From Streptomyces sp. SID13726 (lineage in GTDB: Bacteria > Actinomycetota > Actinomycetes > Streptomycetales > Streptomycetaceae): a stretch of DNA of 64,000 bases. Position numbers and translations under genes: made by a program. The notes beneath the pieces were generated by a model that ran no database searches, was not told where the DNA came from, and saw nothing but the letters and a program-made list of their open reading frames with translations. The stretch spans positions 558,001 through 622,000 of the forward strand of contig NZ_JAAGLY010000001.1 of the NCBI RefSeq assembly GCF_010548375.1. The letters run 5' to 3'. How positions within the stretch are numbered: the stretch's first letter is position 1; every line of letters begins with the position of its first letter. Of the stretch, positions 34,905 to 42,681 are shown piece after piece.

Positions 34905-36986
34905 TCAGCGCGCCGCGTGCCGCCCGCTCCGCTTCCCCCGTCTCCTGACCGTCGGCGGGACCACCAGCCCGCCCAGCAGGCCGAGGGCCAGTACGTACGG
35001 CCACCAGCCCAGGCCCTCCGCCGCCGCGCCCGTCGTGTGGGGTGCCGCGGCCTCCGTGTCCGGTGCGGTCGTGGTGGAGCGGGTGCTCGGGGAGGGGGAG
35101 GGCGTGGCCGTCGTCAGGGTCACGTCGTTGCCGTCGCCGCCGCGGTAGGTGATCCGGTACGTCGTGTCCGCGAGCTTGAGCCGGGCGCCCTCCTTGAGGT
35201 CCCTGAAGGCTCCCGTCGTGCTGGAGCGGCCCGTGTTGTCGAGCACCGTGATGGTGGGGGCCGGGGTCGAGCCGGTCGCCGAGAGGTCCAGGTCGCCGGC
35301 GAGGCGTACCGGGCCCGTCGCCTTCAACGGGCGGTTGCCCAAGACCAGTTCGCCCTTCGCGCTCTGGGTGTACGCGCCGGAGACGGTGAGACCGCCCGCG
35401 ACCACGCCGTCGTTGGTGACCGAGCCCCGCACCGTGCCCTTGCCGGACAGCGCGGACACCACGCGCAGGCCCGCCGCGCCCACGTCCAGCCGCGAGCCGG
35501 CCGAGGTGAGCAGAATTCCGCTGCTGTGGGCGAGAGTTGCCCCGCCGCGCAGGGCCAGCGTGCCCTTCCTGACCGTCGTCGTCCCCGTGTACGTCACCGC
35601 GCCACCGGTCAGTGTCGTCGTGGCCGCGCCCGCCTGGGTGAGGGAGCCGCTGCCGCTGATCCTGGGCAGCGTCAGGGACTTGCTCGTGTTGGCGAGGACC
35701 AGCGAGCCGTTGTTCACGACCTTGTAGAGGCCGCCCTTGGTGTAGAGCCCGCCGTCGCCACCGGACCTGCCGCTGCCGAGGCGGAGCACCGCGCCCTTCT
35801 CGACGGTCGTGGAGCCGTCGTAGTACTGGACCGCCGCGAAGGTGACGTCGTTGCCCTTCGTCCCCTTGATGACGATGTCACCCGCGCCGGGCGCGGACAG
35901 GGTGTCGTGGAAGCGGCCCCCGCCGATCGGGGCGCCGAGCGTCACCGGGCCGTCGTAGTCGAAGGCGAGCTGTGAACGGGAGCGCGCCGCGAGGAGGTTG
36001 ATGTAGACCGTCTCCGCCGTGCCCGGCATGAAGATCCTGCTGGTCGTCCCGTCGCCCCACTGGACGTTCGCGCCCTTGATGTTGGTGCCGCGCTTGTTGA
36101 CGTTCCTGGTGGCGGGCGTCCAGTTGAGGGCGGGGTCGCTGAGCGAGGGGTTCGTGTCGCCGCCCTGGTCCGACCAGCTGTACTGACCGGTGAGGATCAC
36201 CTTGCCGCCCGGCCGGGACTGGACGTTGATGTCGCTGCCGTACTCGCGCTGGTAGAAGTCCATCCGCTGGGTGACGGTCTGGCCCAGCGGGGTGTCCACG
36301 GTCCAGGTGCCCTGGTTCAGCACCTTGCGGACGTTCGGCAGCGCGGTCGCGAACTCGGGCCGCCCGGCGTTCGCCTGGGTGCCGTTGTCGATCACGCCGG
36401 AGAACGAGCCGGAGGTCAGGTCCCAGGTGCCCCAGAGGAACCGCGGCTGCGAGATCAGGCCGGAACCGCTGACCGTGCCCAGGTTGTAGGCGCTCTTCAG
36501 GGACAGCCGCAGGGTGCCGTCGACCCGGATGTTGTCCTGGTTCAGGCGAAACGCCGGGGTGCCGTAGGGGAAGTGGCCGATCAGACCCGTGGTGCCGCCG
36601 TTCCCGTACTGGAGCGTCGCCCCGCGCTCGACGGTGACCGCGGGCGGATCGGCGGCGGTCGTGGTGACGTAGGGATGGCTGCCGCCCAGGATCCGCACCC
36701 GCTGCCGGGACTTCGGCAGCGTGAAGTCGCTGTCCCGCGTGAGGACCAGCGTCCCGGTGCCGCGCACGGTGAGCGTGCCCTCGCCGCGGAACACCCCGTC
36801 GTACGTCGTCGTCCCCGCGGGCACGGTGACGACCGTGTCGCCGGTCAGGGTGACGTCCCGGTCCGCGAGCACGTCGGCGGTGACGTCCCGGGGACCGGCG
36901 GCCAGTGCCGGGGGAGCCGTGGCCATGAGGGCGACCGCCGCCAGGGCGCCGGCGGCCGCTGCTGTCTTGTGGATATGGCTGCGCAC
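34905..36986 (-). CDS. Membrane-anchored surface protein with autotransporter-type beta-strand repeats
   Basis: The protein has 693 residues from GTG 36986, chosen because a signal peptide (HKTAAAAGALAAVALMATAP) follows directly; no good ribosome binding site is visible. Upstream in-frame starts (for example near 37010) are possible and would include a TTA leucine codon. The body has beta-strand repeats such as GVFRGEGTLTVRGTGTLVLT and YTGTTTVRKGTLALRGGATL, the PATR-type repeats common in autotransporter adhesins. The C-terminus is a Ser/Thr/Pro spacer, a membrane span (WWPYVLALGLLGGLVVPP) and a basic tail without an LPXTG motif. A cell-envelope adhesin or carbohydrate-binding role is inferred. 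Confidence 0.75.
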   Translation of the reverse strand: MRSHIHKTAAAAGALAAVALMATAPPALAAGPRDVTADVLADRDVTLTGDTVVTVPAGTTTYDGVFRGEGTLTVRGTGTLVLTRDSDFTLPKSRQRVRILGGSHPYVTTTAADPPAVTVERGATLQYGNGGTTGLIGHFPYGTPAFRLNQDNIRVDGTLRLSLKSAYNLGTVSGSGLISQPRFLWGTWDLTSGSFSGVIDNGTQANAGRPEFATALPNVRKVLNQGTWTVDTPLGQTVTQRMDFYQREYGSDINVQSRPGGKVILTGQYSWSDQGGDTNPSLSDPALNWTPATRNVNKRGTNIKGANVQWGDGTTSRIFMPGTAETVYINLLAARSRSQLAFDYDGPVTLGAPIGGGRFHDTLSAPGAGDIVIKGTKGNDVTFAAVQYYDGSTTVEKGAVLRLGSGRSGGDGGLYTKGGLYKVVNNGSLVLANTSKSLTLPRISGSGSLTQAGAATTTLTGGAVTYTGTTTVRKGTLALRGGATLAHSSGILLTSAGSRLDVGAAGLRVVSALSGKGTVRGSVTNDGVVAGGLTVSGAYTQSAKGELVLGNRPLKATGPVRLAGDLDLSATGSTPAPTITVLDNTGRSSTTGAFRDLKEGARLKLADTTYRITYRGGDGNDVTLTTATPSPSPSTRSTTTAPDTEAAAPHTTGAAAEGLGWWPYVLALGLLGGLVVPPTVRRRGKRSGRHAAR

Positions 36987-37180
36987 GTGATCGGAGACGG
37001 GCGGCACGGGGACCGATAACAGAAACCTTTCGGCATCGTGAAAGAAAGCGCATTCTCTTCTCACGTCGGACCCGTTGACCTCCTGGTTCCCCACCCTTAC
37101 CTTTTCGGCGTTCGCCATTCCACTTCCCGTTCGCCATGCCGAACGTCGCACCACCCCCCACCCCCGAGAGGCAGTCACGT

Positions 37181-38269
37181 ATGAGCCGCGATGACGACCT
37201 GCCCGGAGACCCGAGCCGTCGGCTGATGCTGAAGGGCGCCGTGGCCGCCGGCGCCCTGGCGGCCACCCCCACGGTCGCCGAAGCCGCCCCCGATCACCGC
37301 GGGAAGGCCGCCCCGTTCGAGAACCCGCTCGTCCGCAACCGCGCGGACCCCTGCATCCACCGTCACTCCGACGGCTTCTACTACTTCACGGCCACCGCCC
37401 CCGAGTACGACCGCATCGTCCTGCGACGCTCCCGCACCCTGAACGGCCTCGCGACCGCCGACGAGTCCGTCATCTGGACCAAGCACCCGACCGGTGTCAT
37501 GGGCGCCCACATCTGGGCGCCGGAGATCCACCGGGTCGGCGGCAAGTGGTACATCTACTTCGCCTCCGCGCCCGCCGAGAGCGTCTGGGACATCCGCATC
37601 TGGGTCCTGGAGAACGCCAACCCCAACCCGTTCAAGGGCACTTGGCAGGAGAAGGGCCAGATCAAGACCGCCTGGGAGACCTTCTCCCTGGACGCCACCA
37701 CCTTCACCCACCGCGGCACCCGCTACCTCGCCTGGGCGCAGCACGAGCCCGGCCTCGAAAACAACACCGGCATCTTCCTGTCGAGGATGGCGAACCCCTG
37801 GACCCTGACAGGGCCTCAGATCAGGCTCTCCACCCCGGAGTTCGACTGGGAGTGCATCGGCTACAAGGTCAACGAGGGCCCCTCGGTCATCGCCCGCAAC
37901 GGCCGCCTGTTCATGTCGTACTCCGCCAGCGCCACCGACTGGCACTACTGCATGGGCCTGCTCACCGTCGACGCGGACGCCGACCTCATGAACCCGGCGA
38001 ACTGGTCCAAGTCTCCGACGCCGGTCTTCACCAGCAACGACACCACCCGGCAGTACGGCCCCGGCCACAACTGCTTCACCGTCGCCGAGGACGGCCGCAG
38101 TGACGTTCTCGTCTACCACGCCCGCCAGTACAAGGAGATCGTCGGCGATCCCCTGAACGACCCCAACCGCCACACCCGCGTGCAGAAGCTCCGCTGGCAC
38201 GCGGACGGCACCCCGGACTTCGGCATACCGGTGGCGGACACCGCCACGGACACGGAGGTTGCGTCATGA
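37181..38269 (+). CDS. Secreted GH43 arabinofuranosidase-like hydrolase
   Basis: The protein has 362 residues from ATG 37181 (GAGAGG about nine bases upstream). A Tat-type signal (PSRRLMLKGAVAAGALAATP) is followed by a single GH43 five-bladed propeller: base Asp56 in VRNRADPCIHRH, pKa modulator Asp171 in FSLDATTFTHRG and acid Glu232 in VNEGPSVIARNG. The motif APEIHRVGGKWYIYFASAPA matches alpha-L-arabinofuranosidase subgroups. The stop overlaps the next gene's ATG, so it is coupled to the galactanase-like gene. Confidence 0.88.
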   Translation: MSRDDDLPGDPSRRLMLKGAVAAGALAATPTVAEAAPDHRGKAAPFENPLVRNRADPCIHRHSDGFYYFTATAPEYDRIVLRRSRTLNGLATADESVIWTKHPTGVMGAHIWAPEIHRVGGKWYIYFASAPAESVWDIRIWVLENANPNPFKGTWQEKGQIKTAWETFSLDATTFTHRGTRYLAWAQHEPGLENNTGIFLSRMANPWTLTGPQIRLSTPEFDWECIGYKVNEGPSVIARNGRLFMSYSASATDWHYCMGLLTVDADADLMNPANWSKSPTPVFTSNDTTRQYGPGHNCFTVAEDGRSDVLVYHARQYKEIVGDPLNDPNRHTRVQKLRWHADGTPDFGIPVADTATDTEVAS

Positions 38270-39678
38270 GACGTGCTTACGCGGTACTGCTCGCTCTCTG
38301 TCTGGCCCTGGCCGGCGCCCTGGTGACCGCGGGACCGGCCCAGGCCGCCGCCCTGACGATCCCCAACGGCGTGCAGTTCACGGACACTTCGGGAAACGCC
38401 CTGCACGCCCACGGCGGCGGGGTCATCAAGGTCGGCTCCTATTACTACTGGTTCGGCGAGGACCGCAACTCCGACAACACCTTCCGGTACGTGGACGCCT
38501 ACCGCTCCACCGACCTGAAGAACTGGGAGTTCAGGAACCACGTCCTGACCCAGTCCAGCGCCTCCGAGCTGGGCACCGCCTACATCGAGCGGCCCAAGGT
38601 CGTCTACAACGCCTCCACCGGCAAGTTCGTGATGTGGATGCACAAGGAGAACGGCACCGACTACAGCGAGGCCCGCGCGGCCGTCGCCGTCTCCGACACC
38701 GTCGACGGGAACTACACCTACCAGGGCAGCTTCCGGCCGCTCGGCCAGTACATGTCCCGTGACATCACGACGTTCGTCGACACCGACGGCACCGCCTACA
38801 TGGTCTCGGCGGCCAACGAGAACTACGACCTCCAGATCTACCGGCTCACCTCCGACTACACCGCCATCGCCGCCCTCGTCGCCAACCCCTGGCCCGGCGG
38901 CCACCGCGAGGCACCGGCCCTCTTCAAGCGCAACGGCGTCTACTTCATGCTGACTTCGGGCGCCACCGGCTGGAGCGCCAACCAGCAGCAGTACGCCACC
39001 GCCAGCTCCCTGGCCGGCCCGTGGACGTCGATGGCCAACGTCGGCGACTCCACGACCTACAACTCCCAGACCGCCTACGTCCTTCCGGTGCAGGGCACTT
39101 CGGGCACCTCGTACCTCTACATGGGCGACCGCTGGGGCAACTCCTTCGGCGGCACCGTCAACGACTCCCGTTACGTGTGGCTGCCGTTGACCTTCCCGAG
39201 CTCCACCACGATGTCCATGTCCTGGTACCCCGAGGTCACCGTCGACGCGGCGGCCGGGACGATCGGCGGCACGAGCGCCACGTACAACACGCTGATCGCC
39301 CGCCACAGCGGCAAGTGCGCGGACGTGGCCAACCAGTCGCTGTGGCAGGGGATCGCGATCAGCCAGTACACCTGCAACGGCGGCACCAACCAGAAGTGGT
39401 GGTTCAAGGACCTCGGCACCGGCTACTACCAGCTGGTCGGCCGCGGCAGCTCGCTGTGTCTCCAGGAGAACTCCACCAACGTGACCCAGGAGAACTGCTC
39501 GTCGAGCGCCACCACCCAGCAGTGGTCGGTGGTCACCTCGGGCTCCTACGTCAACATCAAGGCCCGGGCCACCGGGGAGTGCCTGGACGTGAACGGCGCG
39601 TCCACCGCCAACTCCGCCGCGATCATCACGTACACGTGCAACGGAGCGACCAACCAGCAGTGGACGCGCGGAACCTGA
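38266..39678 (+). CDS. Secreted GH43_24-like exo-beta-1,3-galactanase with C-terminal CBM13
   Basis: The protein has 470 residues with a Sec signal (LLALCLALAGALVTAGPAQA). The GH43 propeller (about 35-335) has the subfamily 24-like start HAHGGGVIKVGSYYYWFGED and the motifs YIERPKVVYN and GHREAPALFKRNG. The C-terminal ~130 residues are a ricin-type lectin domain (CBM13) with repeated QW motifs (NQKWWF, TQQWSV, NQQWTR). GH43_24 enzymes remove galactose from the beta-1,3-galactan main chain of arabinogalactan. Subfamily assignment is by motif memory. Confidence 0.82.
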   Translation: MRRAYAVLLALCLALAGALVTAGPAQAAALTIPNGVQFTDTSGNALHAHGGGVIKVGSYYYWFGEDRNSDNTFRYVDAYRSTDLKNWEFRNHVLTQSSASELGTAYIERPKVVYNASTGKFVMWMHKENGTDYSEARAAVAVSDTVDGNYTYQGSFRPLGQYMSRDITTFVDTDGTAYMVSAANENYDLQIYRLTSDYTAIAALVANPWPGGHREAPALFKRNGVYFMLTSGATGWSANQQQYATASSLAGPWTSMANVGDSTTYNSQTAYVLPVQGTSGTSYLYMGDRWGNSFGGTVNDSRYVWLPLTFPSSTTMSMSWYPEVTVDAAAGTIGGTSATYNTLIARHSGKCADVANQSLWQGIAISQYTCNGGTNQKWWFKDLGTGYYQLVGRGSSLCLQENSTNVTQENCSSSATTQQWSVVTSGSYVNIKARATGECLDVNGASTANSAAIITYTCNGATNQQWTRGT

Positions 39679-39693
39679 CGGTCCCTCAAAGGC

Positions 39694-41373
39694 TCACGCG
39701 AGCAGGTCGATCGCGTCGATCGAGGTGCCCGCGCTGAGATAGGCCGTCGACCCCGAACCGCTCACCACGTTGATCTTCAGCACGTTGTACTGGCTGGTGT
39801 CCGTGAGCCAGGCACTGGCCGGCACGCTGTAGGTGAACGTGTGGTTGTTGCCCCGGTAGGACCCGTTGGTCAGCGACCGGGTGCTCGGCTGCGTGGGCGG
39901 GGAGGGGATCGCCGAGGTCCAGTCGTTGACGACGACCTGCGGCCGTCCGTTGGCGTAGGCCGTCGTCACACCGATCCGCAGGGTGTGCGCGGCGGCGGCC
40001 TGCGCCGCGGTGAGCTTGAAGTACACCAGCAGCCCGCTGTTGACGTCCTTCCAGAGGTAGCAGGGGAACGCCGAGGTCTCCGAGCCGCTGCCGATCACGA
40101 CGTTGCCGGTCCAGGCCGCGGCACGGACGTCGGACGGATGGGCGTACGTCATGAGGTCGGCGTTCTTGAAGCCGCTCGGGGTGCCCGTCCAGTCGTTGAT
40201 CCGCCAGATCGCGCCCGCGTTGCCCGGGTCGTTCGAGGACGGGATCGCGATCGAGTTCAGGGTGGTCGTGCCGCCCGCGGTGACCGTCACGGAGGTGGTG
40301 TACACGGCGAGTTCGCTCTTGAAGACGGTCAGCGTGTACGTCCCCGGCAGGACGCCCGCGAGGGAGAAGAAACCGTCCGAGGAGCGGGCCGAACCCCAGT
40401 ACTGGGCCGCCGAGTTGGCGAGGCCGACGGTGTACGGGTACGCCGTGTTGCGGCCCGTGATGCCGACGCCCGCGACCCGGCCCCGGCCGCCGGAGGCGAC
40501 GTAGCCCGAGATGCCGAGCGCGTCCGCCCAGGAGGTGGTGAGGGTGCCCGGGAACAGCGAGGAGGAGGGCGCGCCGCCGTCCGTGAGGGCGATGACGTAC
40601 GGGCCCTGGAGGCCGAAGCGCTCGTCCTCGGTCTGGTTCTGGGCGTAGTGCAGGATCTCGTACAGGCCGCCGCCGTCCGCGCTCTGGTGGCGCAGCAGGG
40701 AGCGGTAGAAGGGGCCGCCGGACGCCTTCTCGTGGTTGGAGCGGACGATCCACAGGCCGACGCCGTTCGCGCTCCAGCCGATGTAGTTGTAGTCGCTGAC
40801 CCGCAGCTTGGAGTAGTGCTTCGAGCGGGTCTGGCCGTCGGACTTGGCGAAGACGTCCGAGGCCTCGATGGTGGTCGGCGCGTAAGTGTAGGAATCCGGC
40901 TCGTCGTTGAGGAACAGGCCCGCCTTGACGCGCAGGATGAAGCGGGTGGAGGCGACCGAGGTGTCGGCCCGGTTGGTCCACAGGTAGACGTTGTTCTCGC
41001 CGCTGCGAGCCGCGTAGTAGTGCCGGAGCGTGCCGTAGGCGACCGAGATCAGGATCGTCGTCCCGGACTGCTTGATGGTGACGGTCGAGGTGCCGAGGCC
41101 GGACTCGATGTGCGAGTTCTTGCCGCCGTAGCCCTGGTACTCGGTGCCCTTGTAGACCAGCGAGGTCAGGTCGCCGTTGGTCTTGCTGACCTTGAAGACC
41201 AGGCTGGCGCCGGTGTCGACGACGTAGTTCGAGCCGTCGTCGGTGTAGCCGAAACTCGCGGCGGCGGCGGACTGCGCCAGCGGCCCGGCGAGCGCCGCGG
41301 TGCCCGCGGCGGCCGCGGTACCGAGAACGAAGGTGCGGCGTCCGACCGGTCTGTGCACGGCGGATTCGGACAT
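39694..41373 (-). CDS. Rhamnogalacturonan endolyase, PL4
   Basis: The protein has 559 residues from ATG 41373, with GGAGG nine bases upstream. A Tat-type signal (GRRTFVLGTAAAAGTAALAG) precedes a super-sandwich catalytic domain (DTGASLVFKVSKTNGDLTSL; YNYIGWSANGVGLWIVRSN), a fibronectin-like middle domain (GVLPGTYTLTVFKSELAVYT) and a C-terminal jelly roll, the three-domain layout of PL4. The enzyme cleaves the rhamnose-galacturonate backbone of rhamnogalacturonan I by beta-elimination outside the cell. It is divergent from an acetylesterase that acts on the same polymer. Confidence 0.9.
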   Translation of the reverse strand: MSESAVHRPVGRRTFVLGTAAAAGTAALAGPLAQSAAAASFGYTDDGSNYVVDTGASLVFKVSKTNGDLTSLVYKGTEYQGYGGKNSHIESGLGTSTVTIKQSGTTILISVAYGTLRHYYAARSGENNVYLWTNRADTSVASTRFILRVKAGLFLNDEPDSYTYAPTTIEASDVFAKSDGQTRSKHYSKLRVSDYNYIGWSANGVGLWIVRSNHEKASGGPFYRSLLRHQSADGGGLYEILHYAQNQTEDERFGLQGPYVIALTDGGAPSSSLFPGTLTTSWADALGISGYVASGGRGRVAGVGITGRNTAYPYTVGLANSAAQYWGSARSSDGFFSLAGVLPGTYTLTVFKSELAVYTTSVTVTAGGTTTLNSIAIPSSNDPGNAGAIWRINDWTGTPSGFKNADLMTYAHPSDVRAAAWTGNVVIGSGSETSAFPCYLWKDVNSGLLVYFKLTAAQAAAAHTLRIGVTTAYANGRPQVVVNDWTSAIPSPPTQPSTRSLTNGSYRGNNHTFTYSVPASAWLTDTSQYNVLKINVVSGSGSTAYLSAGTSIDAIDLLA

Positions 41374-41566
41374 GGGGGTGCCTCCTTCGAGACGTGTGGG
41401 GGTGGTGCGGGTGCTTTGGAGAGTGACAGTTGAATCGATTTCGCGAAAGGGCTTTCGCTTGCTGGAGGTTGGCAATCTTGTGAAATCGGTTCGGGGTCTA
41501 GAAAGCGCTTGCCGGAACGGGTACGGTCCAGCCGCCAGGCCTTGTCGTGTGTCGGAGGAGCCTCGA
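41374..41566. promoter_or_regulatory. Divergent PL4/acetylesterase promoter with three palindromes
   Basis: The 193-bp region has TTTCGCGAAA (41439-41448), the overlapping CGAAAG-GG-CTTTCG (41444-41457) and AAGCGCTT (41503-41510, context GAAAGCGCTTGCC). The last is the same core as in the LacI promoter at 11302, so the LacI encoded at 10183-11226 may control both loci. Confidence 0.55.
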
Positions 41567-42610
41567 ATGAGACGTTTCAACCTCGCCCTGCTGGCGGCGG
41601 TCGCACTCAGCACCGGACTGATCGCGGTCCCGGCGCAAGCGCACGGCCGCAGCGCACCCCTCGGCATCGAGAACTGCACCAGCACCGCCTGCCACTTCGA
41701 CGTCCCGCCGGGCACCTACGACGTGCAGCTGCTCCTCGGCGGCGACAGCGCGTCGAGCACGTCCGTCACCGGCGAGACCCGGCGCTCGCTCCTCCCGGAG
41801 ACCGCCGTCGCGGCCGGTGAGCGCACCGCGCGCAGCTTCACCGTGAACGTCCGCACCCCGGAGGGCGAGCCGACCGGCCCCGACGGCACCCCCGGCCTGG
41901 ACCTGGCGCTGGGCGGCTCCGCCCCCGCCCTGGCCGGCATCCGCGTCACCCCCGCCCGGCACGCCCGCCAGATCTTCCTCGTCGGCGACTCCACGGTCTG
42001 CGACCAGCCCGGCGACCCCTACTCCGGCTGGGGCCAGCAACTGCCCCAGTACCTGCGCGAGGGCGTCTCCGTGGCCAACTACGCCGACTCCGGCGAGAGC
42101 ACGGTGACCTATCTGTCCGAGCCGCGCCTGTGGGCCACGGTCCAGCCCCTCATCCGCCCCGGCGACCTCGTCCTCGTCCAGCTCGCCCACAACGACAAGA
42201 CCACGGACGAGGCGACGTACCGGGCGAACCTGGAGACACTGGTCGCGGGTGTACGGCAGAAAGGCGGGAACCCTGTCCTCGTGACGCCCATCGTGCGACG
42301 CTGGTTCAACTCCGACGGCACGCTGAACAACAACACCGCGCTGCTGGTCAACGGTCTCGGGGTGGACCACCCCGCGGTCATCCGCGCGGTGGCCGCCGAG
42401 CAGCACGTCCCGCTGATCGACCTGACGGCGAAGACGAAGTCGCTGGTGGAGTCCTTGGGTGTGGAGGGCTCGAAGGCGATCTACCTCTACAACGAGAAAA
42501 GGGACAACACCCACACGTCCGTGCACGGCGCCACCGTGTACGCGGGCCTGGTCCGCGACGAACTCGTCGCCCGGCATCTGGTGCCGAAGGGCCTTGTGAG
42601 GGTGGGATAG
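41567..42610 (+). CDS. SGNH rhamnogalacturonan acetylesterase (CE12-like)
   Basis: The protein has 347 residues from ATG 41567 with GGAGGAG six bases upstream. A Sec signal (LLAAVALSTGLIAVPAQAHG) is followed by an ~105-residue beta-sandwich and an SGNH hydrolase: block I RQIFLVGDSTVCDQPGD (Ser142), then NYADSGEST, VQLAHNDKTTD (Asn) and the catalytic Asp/His in RDNTHTSVHG. CE12 enzymes deacetylate rhamnogalacturonan so that lyases can act. It is divergent from PL4 and ends at a strong terminator. Confidence 0.87.
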   Translation: MRRFNLALLAAVALSTGLIAVPAQAHGRSAPLGIENCTSTACHFDVPPGTYDVQLLLGGDSASSTSVTGETRRSLLPETAVAAGERTARSFTVNVRTPEGEPTGPDGTPGLDLALGGSAPALAGIRVTPARHARQIFLVGDSTVCDQPGDPYSGWGQQLPQYLREGVSVANYADSGESTVTYLSEPRLWATVQPLIRPGDLVLVQLAHNDKTTDEATYRANLETLVAGVRQKGGNPVLVTPIVRRWFNSDGTLNNNTALLVNGLGVDHPAVIRAVAAEQHVPLIDLTAKTKSLVESLGVEGSKAIYLYNEKRDNTHTSVHGATVYAGLVRDELVARHLVPKGLVRVG

Positions 42611-42611
42611 A

Positions 42612-42655
42612 CGCCTGGGGCGTCCCGACCGGAACCGGGGCGCCCCAGGTTTTTG
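42612..42655 (+). terminator. Rho-independent terminator after the acetylesterase gene
   Basis: CCTGGGGCG (42614-42622) pairs with CGCCCCAGG (42641-42649) and is followed by TTTTT. Confidence 0.8.
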
Positions 42656-42681
42656 TACGGTACGACCCGGAAAGAGAGCCG

